From IMG/VR virus record IMGVR_UViG_3300045970_000604, positions 1 through 21,204 of that record: a stretch of DNA of 21,204 bases; one strand, written 5' to 3'. The notes under the pieces were generated by a model. It searched no databases and had not been told where the DNA came from. It worked only from the letters and a program-made list of their open reading frames with translations. Made by a program: the position numbers and the translations under genes. Shown here in pieces: positions 1-5,395 of this stretch (position 1 is its first letter; every line of letters starts with the position of its first letter). The DNA comes from a virus.

Positions 1-105
1 ATAGAGGAAGTAGAAAAAGCTATGGGGTATAGCAAGGTGTTTATGCCTGAAGGGGTTAAGCTTACCTCCCATAAGAAGGTGGATGACCTTGCAAAAGGTC
101 TGTAA
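1..105 (+). CDS. C-terminal end of an unknown protein (partial)
   Basis: Frame 1 is open from the left edge to a TAA at 103-105, giving the last 34 residues of a protein. They include the stretch MPEGVKLTSHKKVDD and end in AKGL. The segment is charged and lysine-rich, with no motif that I recognise. The gene-free regulatory-looking stretch that follows suggests this is the last gene of the preceding transcription unit. No function can be assigned. It is called a gene because the frame is open to the edge and its codon use resembles the neighbouring genes, but 34 residues are weak evidence. Confidence 0.55.
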   Translation: MEEVEKAMGYSKVFMPEGVKLTSHKKVDDLAKGL

Positions 106-375
106 TCCGTTTGTCAAGGATTTTTAAAGTGCAACAAATAAAGGCTGAAAAAGGTTATATACTTTCTCAAAAAAGGGGTGCTAAAAAGGGGGTATATAAC
201 CATATAACCAAACATATAACTTTTATTTTTGAAAGTGCAGAATGAACCTTATATTGTTGGTTAAAAATGTGGTTATATATATAACCTTGGATTTTGAAAA
301 CTGTCTAAAGGTTATATACCCCCGTATCTATAGATACGGGTAGTATAACCAGACCTATAACTTTCTTATTGTACG
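106..375. promoter_or_regulatory. AT-rich intergenic region with TATAACC/GGTTATA iteron-like elements
   Basis: No gene is visible here. The heptamer TATAACC or its complement GGTTATA occurs at 153-159 (minus), 195-201 and 203-209 (plus), 271-286 (a perfect palindrome, GGTTATATATATAACC, so both strands), 310-316 (minus) and 344-350 (plus). Near-matches lie at 215-221 and 355-361. A 20-bp perfect palindrome lies at 321-340. Clustered short repeats on both strands in AT-rich DNA next to a primase-like zinc-finger gene are typical of either a multi-site operator or a replication origin. Which one cannot be decided from sequence alone. Confidence 0.6.
321..340. repeat. Perfect 20-bp palindrome
   Basis: The left arm CCCGTATCTA (321-330) is followed directly by its exact complement TAGATACGGG (331-340). 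It is flanked by GGTTATATACC on the left and TATAACC on the right. No T-run follows on either strand, so it does not look like a rho-independent terminator. A dimeric repressor site or a cruciform within the iteron region fits better. Confidence 0.7.
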
Positions 376-687
376 ATGCTTACCAAATTTGTAAATAAAT
401 CTATGAGTACCCTACTACAAATATCAAAGGTTCTATCTACTCTACAGATACCCATACAAGCCCAAGATGGGGCTTGGGTGACGATATTCTGTATGTACCC
501 ACACTCACCCATTACCCACAGACCTTCAGGGCGTATAAACCTCAAATCAGGAGGGTACTACTGCTTTGCCTGTAAGAAGAAGTTTCCCCACTTACAAGCC
601 TTGTTATCAGACTTAGACTTTGAGCAAGTACACGTACTAAAGAAACCAAACCCCCGCATTAAAGAAGCTCTAGCCTTAGTGCAGTAA
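376..687 (+). CDS. Small protein with a primase-like (CHC2-type) zinc finger
   Basis: This is a 103-residue protein with C39, H43, C63 and C66. The segment around residues 49-66 (RPSGRINLKSGGYYCFAC) resembles the zinc-binding domain of DnaG/T7-type primases, where a C-x2-H, a PS pair, short beta strands and Y-x-CF-x-C occur in this order. The first pair is C-x3-H rather than C-x2-H. No TOPRIM or polymerase domain follows, so this is a stand-alone zinc ribbon and not a full primase. It directly follows the iteron-like region, so a role in origin recognition, primer synthesis with a partner, or regulation is possible. Neither ATG 376 nor ATG 403 has a good Shine-Dalgarno site, so the start is uncertain. 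The stop codon overlaps the first copy of the 24-bp GCAGTAATTGCA element. Confidence 0.7.
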   Translation: MLTKFVNKSMSTLLQISKVLSTLQIPIQAQDGAWVTIFCMYPHSPITHRPSGRINLKSGGYYCFACKKKFPHLQALLSDLDFEQVHVLKKPNPRIKEALALVQ

Positions 688-704
688 TTGCAAATTAGGA
701 GGTT
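681..704 (+). repeat. 24-bp element, copy 1
   Basis: The element begins GCAGTAATTGCAAATT and continues into AGGAGGTT. It matches copies at 715-738 and 5292-5315 with one to three mismatches. It overlaps the stop codon of the zinc-finger gene and ends in a Shine-Dalgarno-like AGGAGG, but no ATG follows at a usable distance. Confidence 0.7.
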
Positions 705-714
705 TATACATATT

Positions 715-738
715 GCAGGAATTGCAATTTAGGAGGTT
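715..738 (+). repeat. 24-bp element, copy 2
   Basis: GCAGGAATTGCAATTTAGGA continues as GGTT. It lies 34 bp after copy 1 and includes the perfect decamer palindrome AATTGCAATT. The AGGAGG at 731-736 has no recognisable gene after it: only an 8-codon frame from a TTG at 748. Confidence 0.7.
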
Positions 739-814
739 GGTGGGACTTGCTTTTTAAATTAAACCCTGTATAACGTAGTCTAGCAAATCAGAAGATAAAC
801 CCAATACCGGAAAC

Positions 815-961
815 TGTATCAGAGTGTAGTAGTAATCCAAGAAAATCAAATGTATCAAGAGAATTAAGAAACCCCGTAGTATAGAAGTTGTATCATGCAT
901 GGTAAGTAACCCTGAGTAAGTAAGTGTATCTGTGCTGTTGAGTAACCCTAGCATCAGAAGT
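815..961 (+). repeat. Four imperfect ~37-bp direct repeats before the terminase operon
   Basis: The pattern TGTATC(A/T), nine variable bases, then AG(T/A)AA(C/T)CC recurs at 815, 851, 889 and 925, so the spacing is 36, 38 and 36 bp. The second box lies at 831, 867, 905 and 941. A degraded fifth unit may precede it (TGTATAA at 767, with AAACCC ending at 803). The repeats are too diverged and lack spacers, so they are not a CRISPR. They lie directly upstream of the terminator and the terminase genes. Repeated boxes near the small-terminase gene suit a packaging (pac or cos) recognition region, but this is inference. Confidence 0.6.
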
Positions 962-968
962 TCCAAAG

Positions 969-1000
969 ACCCCCGCCTAAACAACGGGGGTTTTTCTTTT
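969..1000 (+). terminator. Rho-independent terminator before the late operon
   Basis: The stem ACCCCCG (969-975) pairs with CGGGGGT (985-991) around a 9-base loop and is followed by TTTTTCTTTT to position 1000. This stops rightward transcription from the zinc-finger gene and repeat region, isolating the late operon that begins about 75 bp downstream. Confidence 0.9.
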
Positions 1001-1061
1001 CCGCTATATATTATTAGCGTTTAATTATTTTAGTCTAAGTACCTGTTATAACTGAAATTTG

Positions 1062-1070
1062 TGCTATAAT
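1062..1070 (+). promoter_or_regulatory. Extended -10 promoter (TGCTATAAT) for the late operon
   Basis: A perfect TATAAT at 1065-1070 is preceded by TG-N, making an extended -10. The -35 region is weak (CTGTTA at 1043-1048, 16 bp away). It lies just after a strong terminator and about 30 bp before the first well-supported start codon at 1099, so it is the natural start of the packaging and head operon. Confidence 0.7.
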
Positions 1071-1098
1071 GTTATTTCACCTAGACGGAGATAACATT

Positions 1099-1275
1099 AT
1101 GTTTGGAATGTTAGAGAGTTTCACAAAAGCCACGGTAGGTCTACTTGTGGAAACCCCAATAGCCGTAGTAGCAGACATAGCAACATTGGGCGGGGTTTTG
1201 ACTGATAAAGATAAACCTTACACAGAGGAAGCTTTATCAAAAGTCGTTAAGAACCTTAACGATACAACCTCCTAA
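1099..1275 (+). CDS. 58-aa conserved-type phage protein of unknown role
   Basis: ATG 1099 is chosen because GGAG lies at 1087-1090, eight bases upstream. The in-frame ATG at 1069 overlaps the -10 box and would not be in the transcript. The product has a hydrophobic, alanine/valine-rich segment at about residues 12-33 (GLLVETPIAVVADIATLGGV), then a polar DKDKPYTEEA stretch and a charged C-terminus ending in DTTS. Small proteins of this look occur near terminase genes in other phages, but I know no function. The hydrophobic segment could associate with a membrane, although it contains acidic residues. Its last codons begin the shared leader motif that precedes the small terminase gene. Confidence 0.75.
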   Translation: MFGMLESFTKATVGLLVETPIAVVADIATLGGVLTDKDKPYTEEALSKVVKNLNDTTS

Positions 1276-1295
1276 GTTGTCAGTAATTGCAAATG
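1264..1295 (+). promoter_or_regulatory. SD-less shared leader motif, copy 1 (small terminase)
   Basis: ACAACCTCCTAAG (1264-1276), then TTGTCAGTAATTGCAA directly before ATG 1293. Two further genes (11909 and 17406) have the same arrangement: TCCTAA, then TTG, then GTAAT(T/A)GCA, then ATG within a few bases. No purine-rich Shine-Dalgarno sequence lies at the usual distance in any of the three. Confidence 0.6.
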
Positions 1296-1667
1296 GCACT
1301 AAGCCAAACTCAGCTATTATTCATTGATAGCTACATGAAAGACGGAAATGCTTCTGCTGCTTGTGTAGCTGCGGGGTATAAGTCTAAGCCAAATGTTAAG
1401 GGTGCACAGTTATTAGCAAACGTAAGCATCAAGGCAGAAATTAAGAAGCGTCAAGAGGCATTAGCAGAAGCAGCACAATGGACTAGAGAAGAAGCAGTAA
1501 AGACACTAAAGGCAGTTATAAAGGAAAGCCCTAAGCACTCAGATAAAGTATCTGCTTCAAAAGTGCTAAACGATATGTGTGGGTTTAATGCCCCCACCAA
1601 GATAGAACATAGTGGGCTGATACAAAGTATCTCACGTACCATTATTGACCCTGCCAAAGGGCTGTAA
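1293..1667 (+). CDS. terS: Terminase small subunit
   Basis: A 124-residue protein that binds phage DNA and loads the packaging motor. The N-terminal half (LSQTQLLFIDSYMKDGNASA, then ACVAAGY) is the helix-turn-helix region typical of the Terminase_2 family, where a run like F-x-x-x-Y-x-x-x-x-N-A-x-x-A-x-x-x-A-G-Y is characteristic. A long helix follows, rich in K, E and A (about residues 45-85). ATG 1293 is preferred over the in-frame TTG at 1287 and leaves the family start intact. The stop touches the ATG of the large terminase, so the two are translationally coupled. The gene has no Shine-Dalgarno site and instead follows the shared leader motif. Confidence 0.9.
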   Translation: MALSQTQLLFIDSYMKDGNASAACVAAGYKSKPNVKGAQLLANVSIKAEIKKRQEALAEAAQWTREEAVKTLKAVIKESPKHSDKVSASKVLNDMCGFNAPTKIEHSGLIQSISRTIIDPAKGL

Positions 1668-2864
1668 ATGGCTGTATTGAACATTCCTACACCAAGGGTG
1701 TTCTTACCTCTGCTCAAGCCAAGCAGATATAAAGGTTGTCATGGTGGTAGAGCCTCTGCCAAATCTACCTTCTTCGCAGAACTGGCTATAGACAGAAGTA
1801 TTACAGAGAAGCTAGATATAGTCTGCATACGAGAGATTCAAAAGAGTCTTGAATTCTCTGTAAAGAAACTACTTGAACAGACAATAACCAAGTTTAATGC
1901 GGGGGGCTATTTTGAAGTTCAAGATAGACGTATTCTTACCAAGAATGGTGGCACTATCATTTTTGAAGGAATGCAAAACGCTACTGCTTCAAGTATAAAA
2001 AGTCTTGAAGGTTTTGATATAGCGTTTGTAGAAGAAGCACAGACATTATCCCAAACGTCTTTAGACATTCTTAGACCTACGCTAAGAAAAGAAACTTCTG
2101 AATTGTGGTTTGCGTGGAATCCTAGATTAGCCACAGACCCTATAGATAAGTTCTTACGTAGCACTACCCCATACCCTGACTCTGTAGTAGTTCAGTCTAA
2201 CTACATGGATAACCCATTTTTACCCAAAGTAATGCGGGATGAAATGGAATATGACCAAAAGCGTGATCCAGATAAGTACGCTCATGTGTGGTTAGGCGGG
2301 TATCAGCAACACAGTGAAGCTAGAGTATTCAAGAATTGGACTATTGAAGAATTTGAAACTCCTGCTAATGCTGTTATTAGACAAGGGGCAGATTGGGGTT
2401 TCTCTGTTGATCCTTCTGTACTGGTAAGAGGATTTGTACAAGGTAAGAAGCTCTATATTGACCACGAGGCGTACAAGATCAATTGTGAGATAGATGAATT
2501 ACCTGCATTGTTTGATACCGTACCTGAGTCTAAGAAGTGGGCTATTACTGCGGATAGCTCAAGACCTGAAACCATTAGCTACCTACGTAACCATGGTTTC
2601 CCCCAAATCAGATCAGCAATTAAAGGCCCAAACTCTGTAGAAGAAGGGATAGCCTTTCTTAAGACTTACGATATTGTAGTGCACCCTCGTTGTAAGCATA
2701 CGATTGATGAATTAAGCCTATACAAATATAAAACTGACAAACTAACGGGGGAGATTCTGCCTGTACTGTCAGACCTAGATAACCATGTAATAGATTCACT
2801 ACGTTATATGACTGAGGCTTTACGTAAGGCACTCTATAAAAACGTACTTGGTATGAACATCTAG
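1668..2864 (+). CDS. terL: Terminase large subunit (PBSX/Terminase_3-type ATPase-nuclease)
   Basis: A 398-residue packaging motor that translocates DNA into the procapsid and cuts concatemers. The Walker A variant GGRASAKS lies at residues 26-33. A Walker B with catalytic glutamate, IAFVEEAQ, lies at 118-125. A coupling segment WFAWNP follows at about 147-152. The C-terminal RNase H-like nuclease has candidate metal ligands in ADWGFSVDP (D242), TADSSRPE (D296) and DNHVIDSLRY (D371, D376). The length is usual for this family, and all expected motifs are present, so the gene looks intact. It starts directly after the small-subunit stop. Tree-building with headful and cohesive-end families would be needed to infer the end type. 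Confidence 0.97.
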   Translation: MAVLNIPTPRVFLPLLKPSRYKGCHGGRASAKSTFFAELAIDRSITEKLDIVCIREIQKSLEFSVKKLLEQTITKFNAGGYFEVQDRRILTKNGGTIIFEGMQNATASSIKSLEGFDIAFVEEAQTLSQTSLDILRPTLRKETSELWFAWNPRLATDPIDKFLRSTTPYPDSVVVQSNYMDNPFLPKVMRDEMEYDQKRDPDKYAHVWLGGYQQHSEARVFKNWTIEEFETPANAVIRQGADWGFSVDPSVLVRGFVQGKKLYIDHEAYKINCEIDELPALFDTVPESKKWAITADSSRPETISYLRNHGFPQIRSAIKGPNSVEEGIAFLKTYDIVVHPRCKHTIDELSLYKYKTDKLTGEILPVLSDLDNHVIDSLRYMTEALRKALYKNVLGMNI

Positions 2865-2874
2865 GAGAACCCAA

Positions 2875-3177
2875 ATGCAATCTATCTATTCTCAATTCCG
2901 TGTAGAGCTTGACCTTATATCTCCTGACGAAACCAAAGCACAAATAGAAGCTCTTATTAAAAAACATTTACTAGGAAGAAAGGTAACTTTCTCTAGGGTT
3001 CCCCAAGGATCAAGAGCTATTAACACGGCTAAGAAATTACTTGACGAGGGAAAATCTAAAGACGAAGTAGCCCTAATCCTTGTAGAACGTTGTGGTATAT
3101 CTCGTGCATGGAGTAACCAAGTTACAACTAGAGCGGTAAATCTTCGCTATCAACAAGCAGTGAACAAACATGCGTAA
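2875..3177 (+). CDS. 100-aa unknown protein with possible helix-turn-helix
   Basis: It starts at ATG 2875 with AGGAG at 2863-2867 overlapping the end of the large terminase gene. The N-terminal half is mixed charge. The C-terminal half (about residues 58-92, starting EGKSKDEVALILVERCGIS) reads as helices with a turn, resembling a helix-turn-helix, and ends with basic residues. The stop overlaps the start of the next gene by eight bases. Its place between terminase and head genes suggests an accessory packaging or head role, but no family is recognised with confidence. Confidence 0.8.
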   Translation: MQSIYSQFRVELDLISPDETKAQIEALIKKHLLGRKVTFSRVPQGSRAINTAKKLLDEGKSKDEVALILVERCGISRAWSNQVTTRAVNLRYQQAVNKHA

Positions 3178-3571
3178 ATTTTCTTGGTGTGACCGTGCCG
3201 CTATATTGAGTCCTTACTTCTGTTTATGTCTTGATGAAAAGACTTTTCATAAAGAGATTGCTAGATTTGGGGGACTAGAGAAAAAGAATTATCCAAGTTT
3301 TGTAAATGAAAATGCTAGTGCTACTACTCATATTTGGATTAATAACGAAAAGAACAGGGTAGCCACTATCGTATGTTTAAACAAGTGGGAAACAAGGGGC
3401 GGAATACAGATTGCAAGTTTACTTGTACATGAAGCCTGTCACATTTATCAAGAAATGATAAACCTGATGGGAGAACGTAATGCAGGTGATGAAATAATGG
3501 CGTACAGCATTCAACACATTAGTCAAGAATTAATGTACAGCTTTAAGGAGCAAACATGCCAACTAAACTAG
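3170..3571 (+). CDS. HExxH-motif putative zinc metallopeptidase-like protein
   Basis: A 133-residue protein with a clear HExxH zinc-binding site, HEACH at residues 87-91, inside a hydrophobic helix (IASLLVHEACHIYQEM). A plausible third ligand is E108 in GDEIMAYSIQ, 17 residues on, so the pattern fits small gluzincin-like proteases. Similar short proteins beginning with a W-C-D-R stretch and containing HEA-x-H occur beside phage head genes, generally without known function. It overlaps the genes on both sides, which places it firmly in the head operon. A role in maturation cleavage of head proteins or in processing a host target is possible but unproven, and the catalytic state is inferred only from the motif. 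Confidence 0.8.
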   Translation: MRKFSWCDRAAILSPYFCLCLDEKTFHKEIARFGGLEKKNYPSFVNENASATTHIWINNEKNRVATIVCLNKWETRGGIQIASLLVHEACHIYQEMINLMGERNAGDEIMAYSIQHISQELMYSFKEQTCQLN

Positions 3572-4626
3572 AACTCACCTTAGATAAACTTGCTGTAAGC
3601 GTAGATGCAACAGCCAAGAAAGCCTATACACGTTTAATAGGTTTAATAAACCAAGGTGTAAAACCACAAGAGGCATTGAATGCTGTGTACCTGTCATTTT
3701 CCGCAGGTAGCGTGAATGCAGGTTATTTAGCTGCACTAAATACAGCCTTCACTACGATACTTCAACGTCCTTTTACAACTACTGAACTATTACATTATCC
3801 AGTAGGCAATGTGACTTTATCATCTAAGCTCTACGCCAATGCAAAGCTAACATCTGAGCAAGTTGCTACAGCTATACAGAACAACGTAGATGCCTTTATG
3901 AATCTTCGTAAAGTATCCTTGGACTTGTATAGCGGTTATAACCAAGTGTCAAACGAGGTGCTAAAAGTAACTACAGAACTACCTAAGTACCTTCAAGAGG
4001 CAATAAAGCCTTTTGCTAGTGAGATAGACATAGGAACAGCTAAGCTACTTGCCTCAGACCTAAAGACAGATGGGCTTAGGGCAGCTTATAGTACTCTGCT
4101 TGATAAGATTGAATCGGGAGCAAGTAAGAAAGCTTTAGATAACGCAATAAGAACAGCAGCATATGAACGTAACAGAATGCTTGCAAATAGAGTAGGGCAG
4201 ACTGAGGTAGCAAGAGCTTATAACCGTAAGGTAGGGAAAGACTTAGTTAATCGTGAAGATATAGATTGGGTACAGGCAAGACCTAGAGGAAATCATAAGA
4301 GTGATAGGTGCGATATTTACTTATTCAGTGATAACTACGGAATGGGTGAAGGTGTATATCCCAAGGACAAAGCCCCTGTATTTCCTGTGCACCCACATTG
4401 CCGCTGTGCGCTAGTAGCTAGAGTAGATTTAAAGGCTAACCCTGCGGCTAAACTAGACCCCAACGCAGAACGTGATTACCTATCTTCTCTATCTGAAGAA
4501 GATCAAAAGCTAATACTTCCTGAAGGAGGTAGGCAAGCTTTGGCTAATGGTCAGTCAATTACTGACTACTTGAATTCAAGAATAAGTAACCCTGACTATA
4601 GAATAATAACCACAGGGGAGTTATAA
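3556..4626 (+). CDS. MuF/SPP1 gp7-like head morphogenesis protein
   Basis: A 356-residue minor head protein. A long helical N-terminal region leads to the conserved domain with RVGQTEVARAYN at 212-223, CDIY at 252-255, a GMGEGVYPKD stretch, and the terminal HPHCRC motif at 279-284, which is the hallmark of this family (PF04233). Such proteins bind the portal inside the procapsid and may be ejected with DNA. The start at 3556 has AAGGAG five bases upstream and overlaps the previous gene. In most phages this gene follows portal, whereas here it precedes it and an endonuclease gene sits between them. Confidence 0.93.
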   Translation: MPTKLELTLDKLAVSVDATAKKAYTRLIGLINQGVKPQEALNAVYLSFSAGSVNAGYLAALNTAFTTILQRPFTTTELLHYPVGNVTLSSKLYANAKLTSEQVATAIQNNVDAFMNLRKVSLDLYSGYNQVSNEVLKVTTELPKYLQEAIKPFASEIDIGTAKLLASDLKTDGLRAAYSTLLDKIESGASKKALDNAIRTAAYERNRMLANRVGQTEVARAYNRKVGKDLVNREDIDWVQARPRGNHKSDRCDIYLFSDNYGMGEGVYPKDKAPVFPVHPHCRCALVARVDLKANPAAKLDPNAERDYLSSLSEEDQKLILPEGGRQALANGQSITDYLNSRISNPDYRIITTGEL

Positions 4627-4628
4627 TA

Positions 4629-4637
4629 TGATATAAT
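4629..4637 (+). promoter_or_regulatory. Extended -10 promoter for the first HNH gene
   Basis: TATAAT at 4632-4637, preceded by TGA, overlaps the end of the head gene and lies 24 bases before the endonuclease ATG. No clear -35 is seen. Its position suggests autonomous expression of the endonuclease. Confidence 0.55.
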
Positions 4638-4661
4638 GCCCTATTATTTGGAGAGATAAAC

Positions 4662-5282
4662 ATGGGCAAATTCATTGATCTAACAGGTAAGCAGTATGGT
4701 AATTACTTTGTTATTAGTAAGACTGACGAAAAAGTAGGAGGCTTTTACTTTTGGAATTGTAGGTGCACCTGTGGTACAGAAAAGAAAGTGTTGGGTAATG
4801 CTATACGCTATGGCAAGGGTAAAGGGTGTAAAGCGTGTGCTGATAAGGCACTAAGAACCCATGGTTTAAGTAACTCTAAGCTATATAGCGTATGGGCCTC
4901 AATGAAAAGTAGATGTACTAATACCACGCATCATGCCTATAAGGATTATGGAGCTAGAGGTATTACAGTTTGTAAGGAGTGGTTGAGTTTTGAAAAGTTT
5001 TATGATTGGGCAATGTCAAGTTGTTATATAGAAGGTAAGTCTATTGACCGTGTTGATAATAACCTTGGGTATTCCCCCAATAACTGTAAGTGGGCGGGGT
5101 GGTTGGAACAGAATAATAATAGGAGAAATACCCGCAGATTACCAGACGGTAGACTTGCTTCCGAAGTGTATTCAAAAAACGGAATAAGTATAGGAGCATT
5201 TAACGCTAGGTTGCGTATGGGGTGGGATAGTTATAAAGCAGCTACTTTTCCAATAAAAAAGAAAACTAAGAAGGTGATTTAA
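4662..5282 (+). CDS. HNH-type homing endonuclease-like protein with N-terminal zinc ribbon
   Basis: A 206-residue protein. An N-terminal zinc ribbon has C35-x-C37-G and C56-x2-C59. The central nuclease-family block reads HGLSNSKLYSVWASMKSRC, then YKDYGARGI, VCKEW and F-x-x-W, and SIDRVDNN before N-x-C-x-W. This is the widespread phage and bacterial family whose members are usually annotated as HNH endonucleases. The C-terminal 50 residues are basic and may bind DNA. GGAGAG lies at 4650-4655, seven bases before the ATG. It sits alone between head and portal genes and carries its own -10 box, as expected of a mobile homing gene. It is closely related in sequence to the protein encoded at 12568. 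Confidence 0.88.
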   Translation: MGKFIDLTGKQYGNYFVISKTDEKVGGFYFWNCRCTCGTEKKVLGNAIRYGKGKGCKACADKALRTHGLSNSKLYSVWASMKSRCTNTTHHAYKDYGARGITVCKEWLSFEKFYDWAMSSCYIEGKSIDRVDNNLGYSPNNCKWAGWLEQNNNRRNTRRLPDGRLASEVYSKNGISIGAFNARLRMGWDSYKAATFPIKKKTKKVI

Positions 5283-5291
5283 CTATTTGAT

Positions 5292-5315
5292 GCAGTAATT
5301 GCAATTTAGGAGCTT
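5292..5315 (+). repeat. 24-bp element, copy 3
   Basis: GCAGTAATTGCAATTTAGGA continues as GCTT, nearly identical to the copies at 681 and 715. It lies just after the endonuclease stop and about 80 bp before the portal start. As with the other copies, no ATG follows its AGGAG at a suitable distance. Confidence 0.7.
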
Positions 5316-5353
5316 AAAACTCAAGGGGATTAGCCCTACCTCTTAACTCCTAA

Positions 5354-5395
5354 ATGATAGCCTGTCTTAACCTTGCAAGGGAAAAGACAGCATGA
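5354..5395 (+). other. 13-codon upstream ORF overlapping the portal start, through an RBS hairpin
   Basis: ATG 5354 opens the frame MIACLNLAREKTA and stops at TGA 5393-5395, overlapping the portal ATG 5392 as ATGA. The same stretch holds a hairpin in which CTGTCTT (5362-5368) pairs with AAGACAG (5384-5390). The portal Shine-Dalgarno AAGGGA (5377-5382) lies in its loop and can also pair in CCTTGCAAGG. Passage of a ribosome through the mini-ORF would open the hairpin, so this could be a translational coupling device. The mini-ORF has no clear ribosome-binding site. Confidence 0.45.

Noticed and set aside
321-340. Palindrome as a rho-independent terminator
   Set aside because: No T-run follows on either strand, and it sits in a cluster of short binding-site-like elements.
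748-774. Eight-codon ORF (TTG) after the AGGAGG of 24-bp element copy 2
   Set aside because: Too short and with a weak start codon; nothing supports it as a gene.
815-961. Repeat array as a CRISPR
   Set aside because: The units are too diverged, only two short boxes are shared, there are no unique spacers between exact repeats, and no cas gene is nearby.
754-984. 76-residue hydrophobic frame on the minus strand
   Set aside because: It starts at a TTG inside the terminator loop, has no ribosome-binding site, and arises from the ~36-bp repeat whose period is a multiple of three. Its apparent repeats are a by-product of the DNA repeats.
1069-1098. Longer start (ATG 1069) for the 58-residue protein
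   Set aside because: It overlaps the -10 box, so it would be upstream of the transcript start; ATG 1099 has the good ribosome-binding site.
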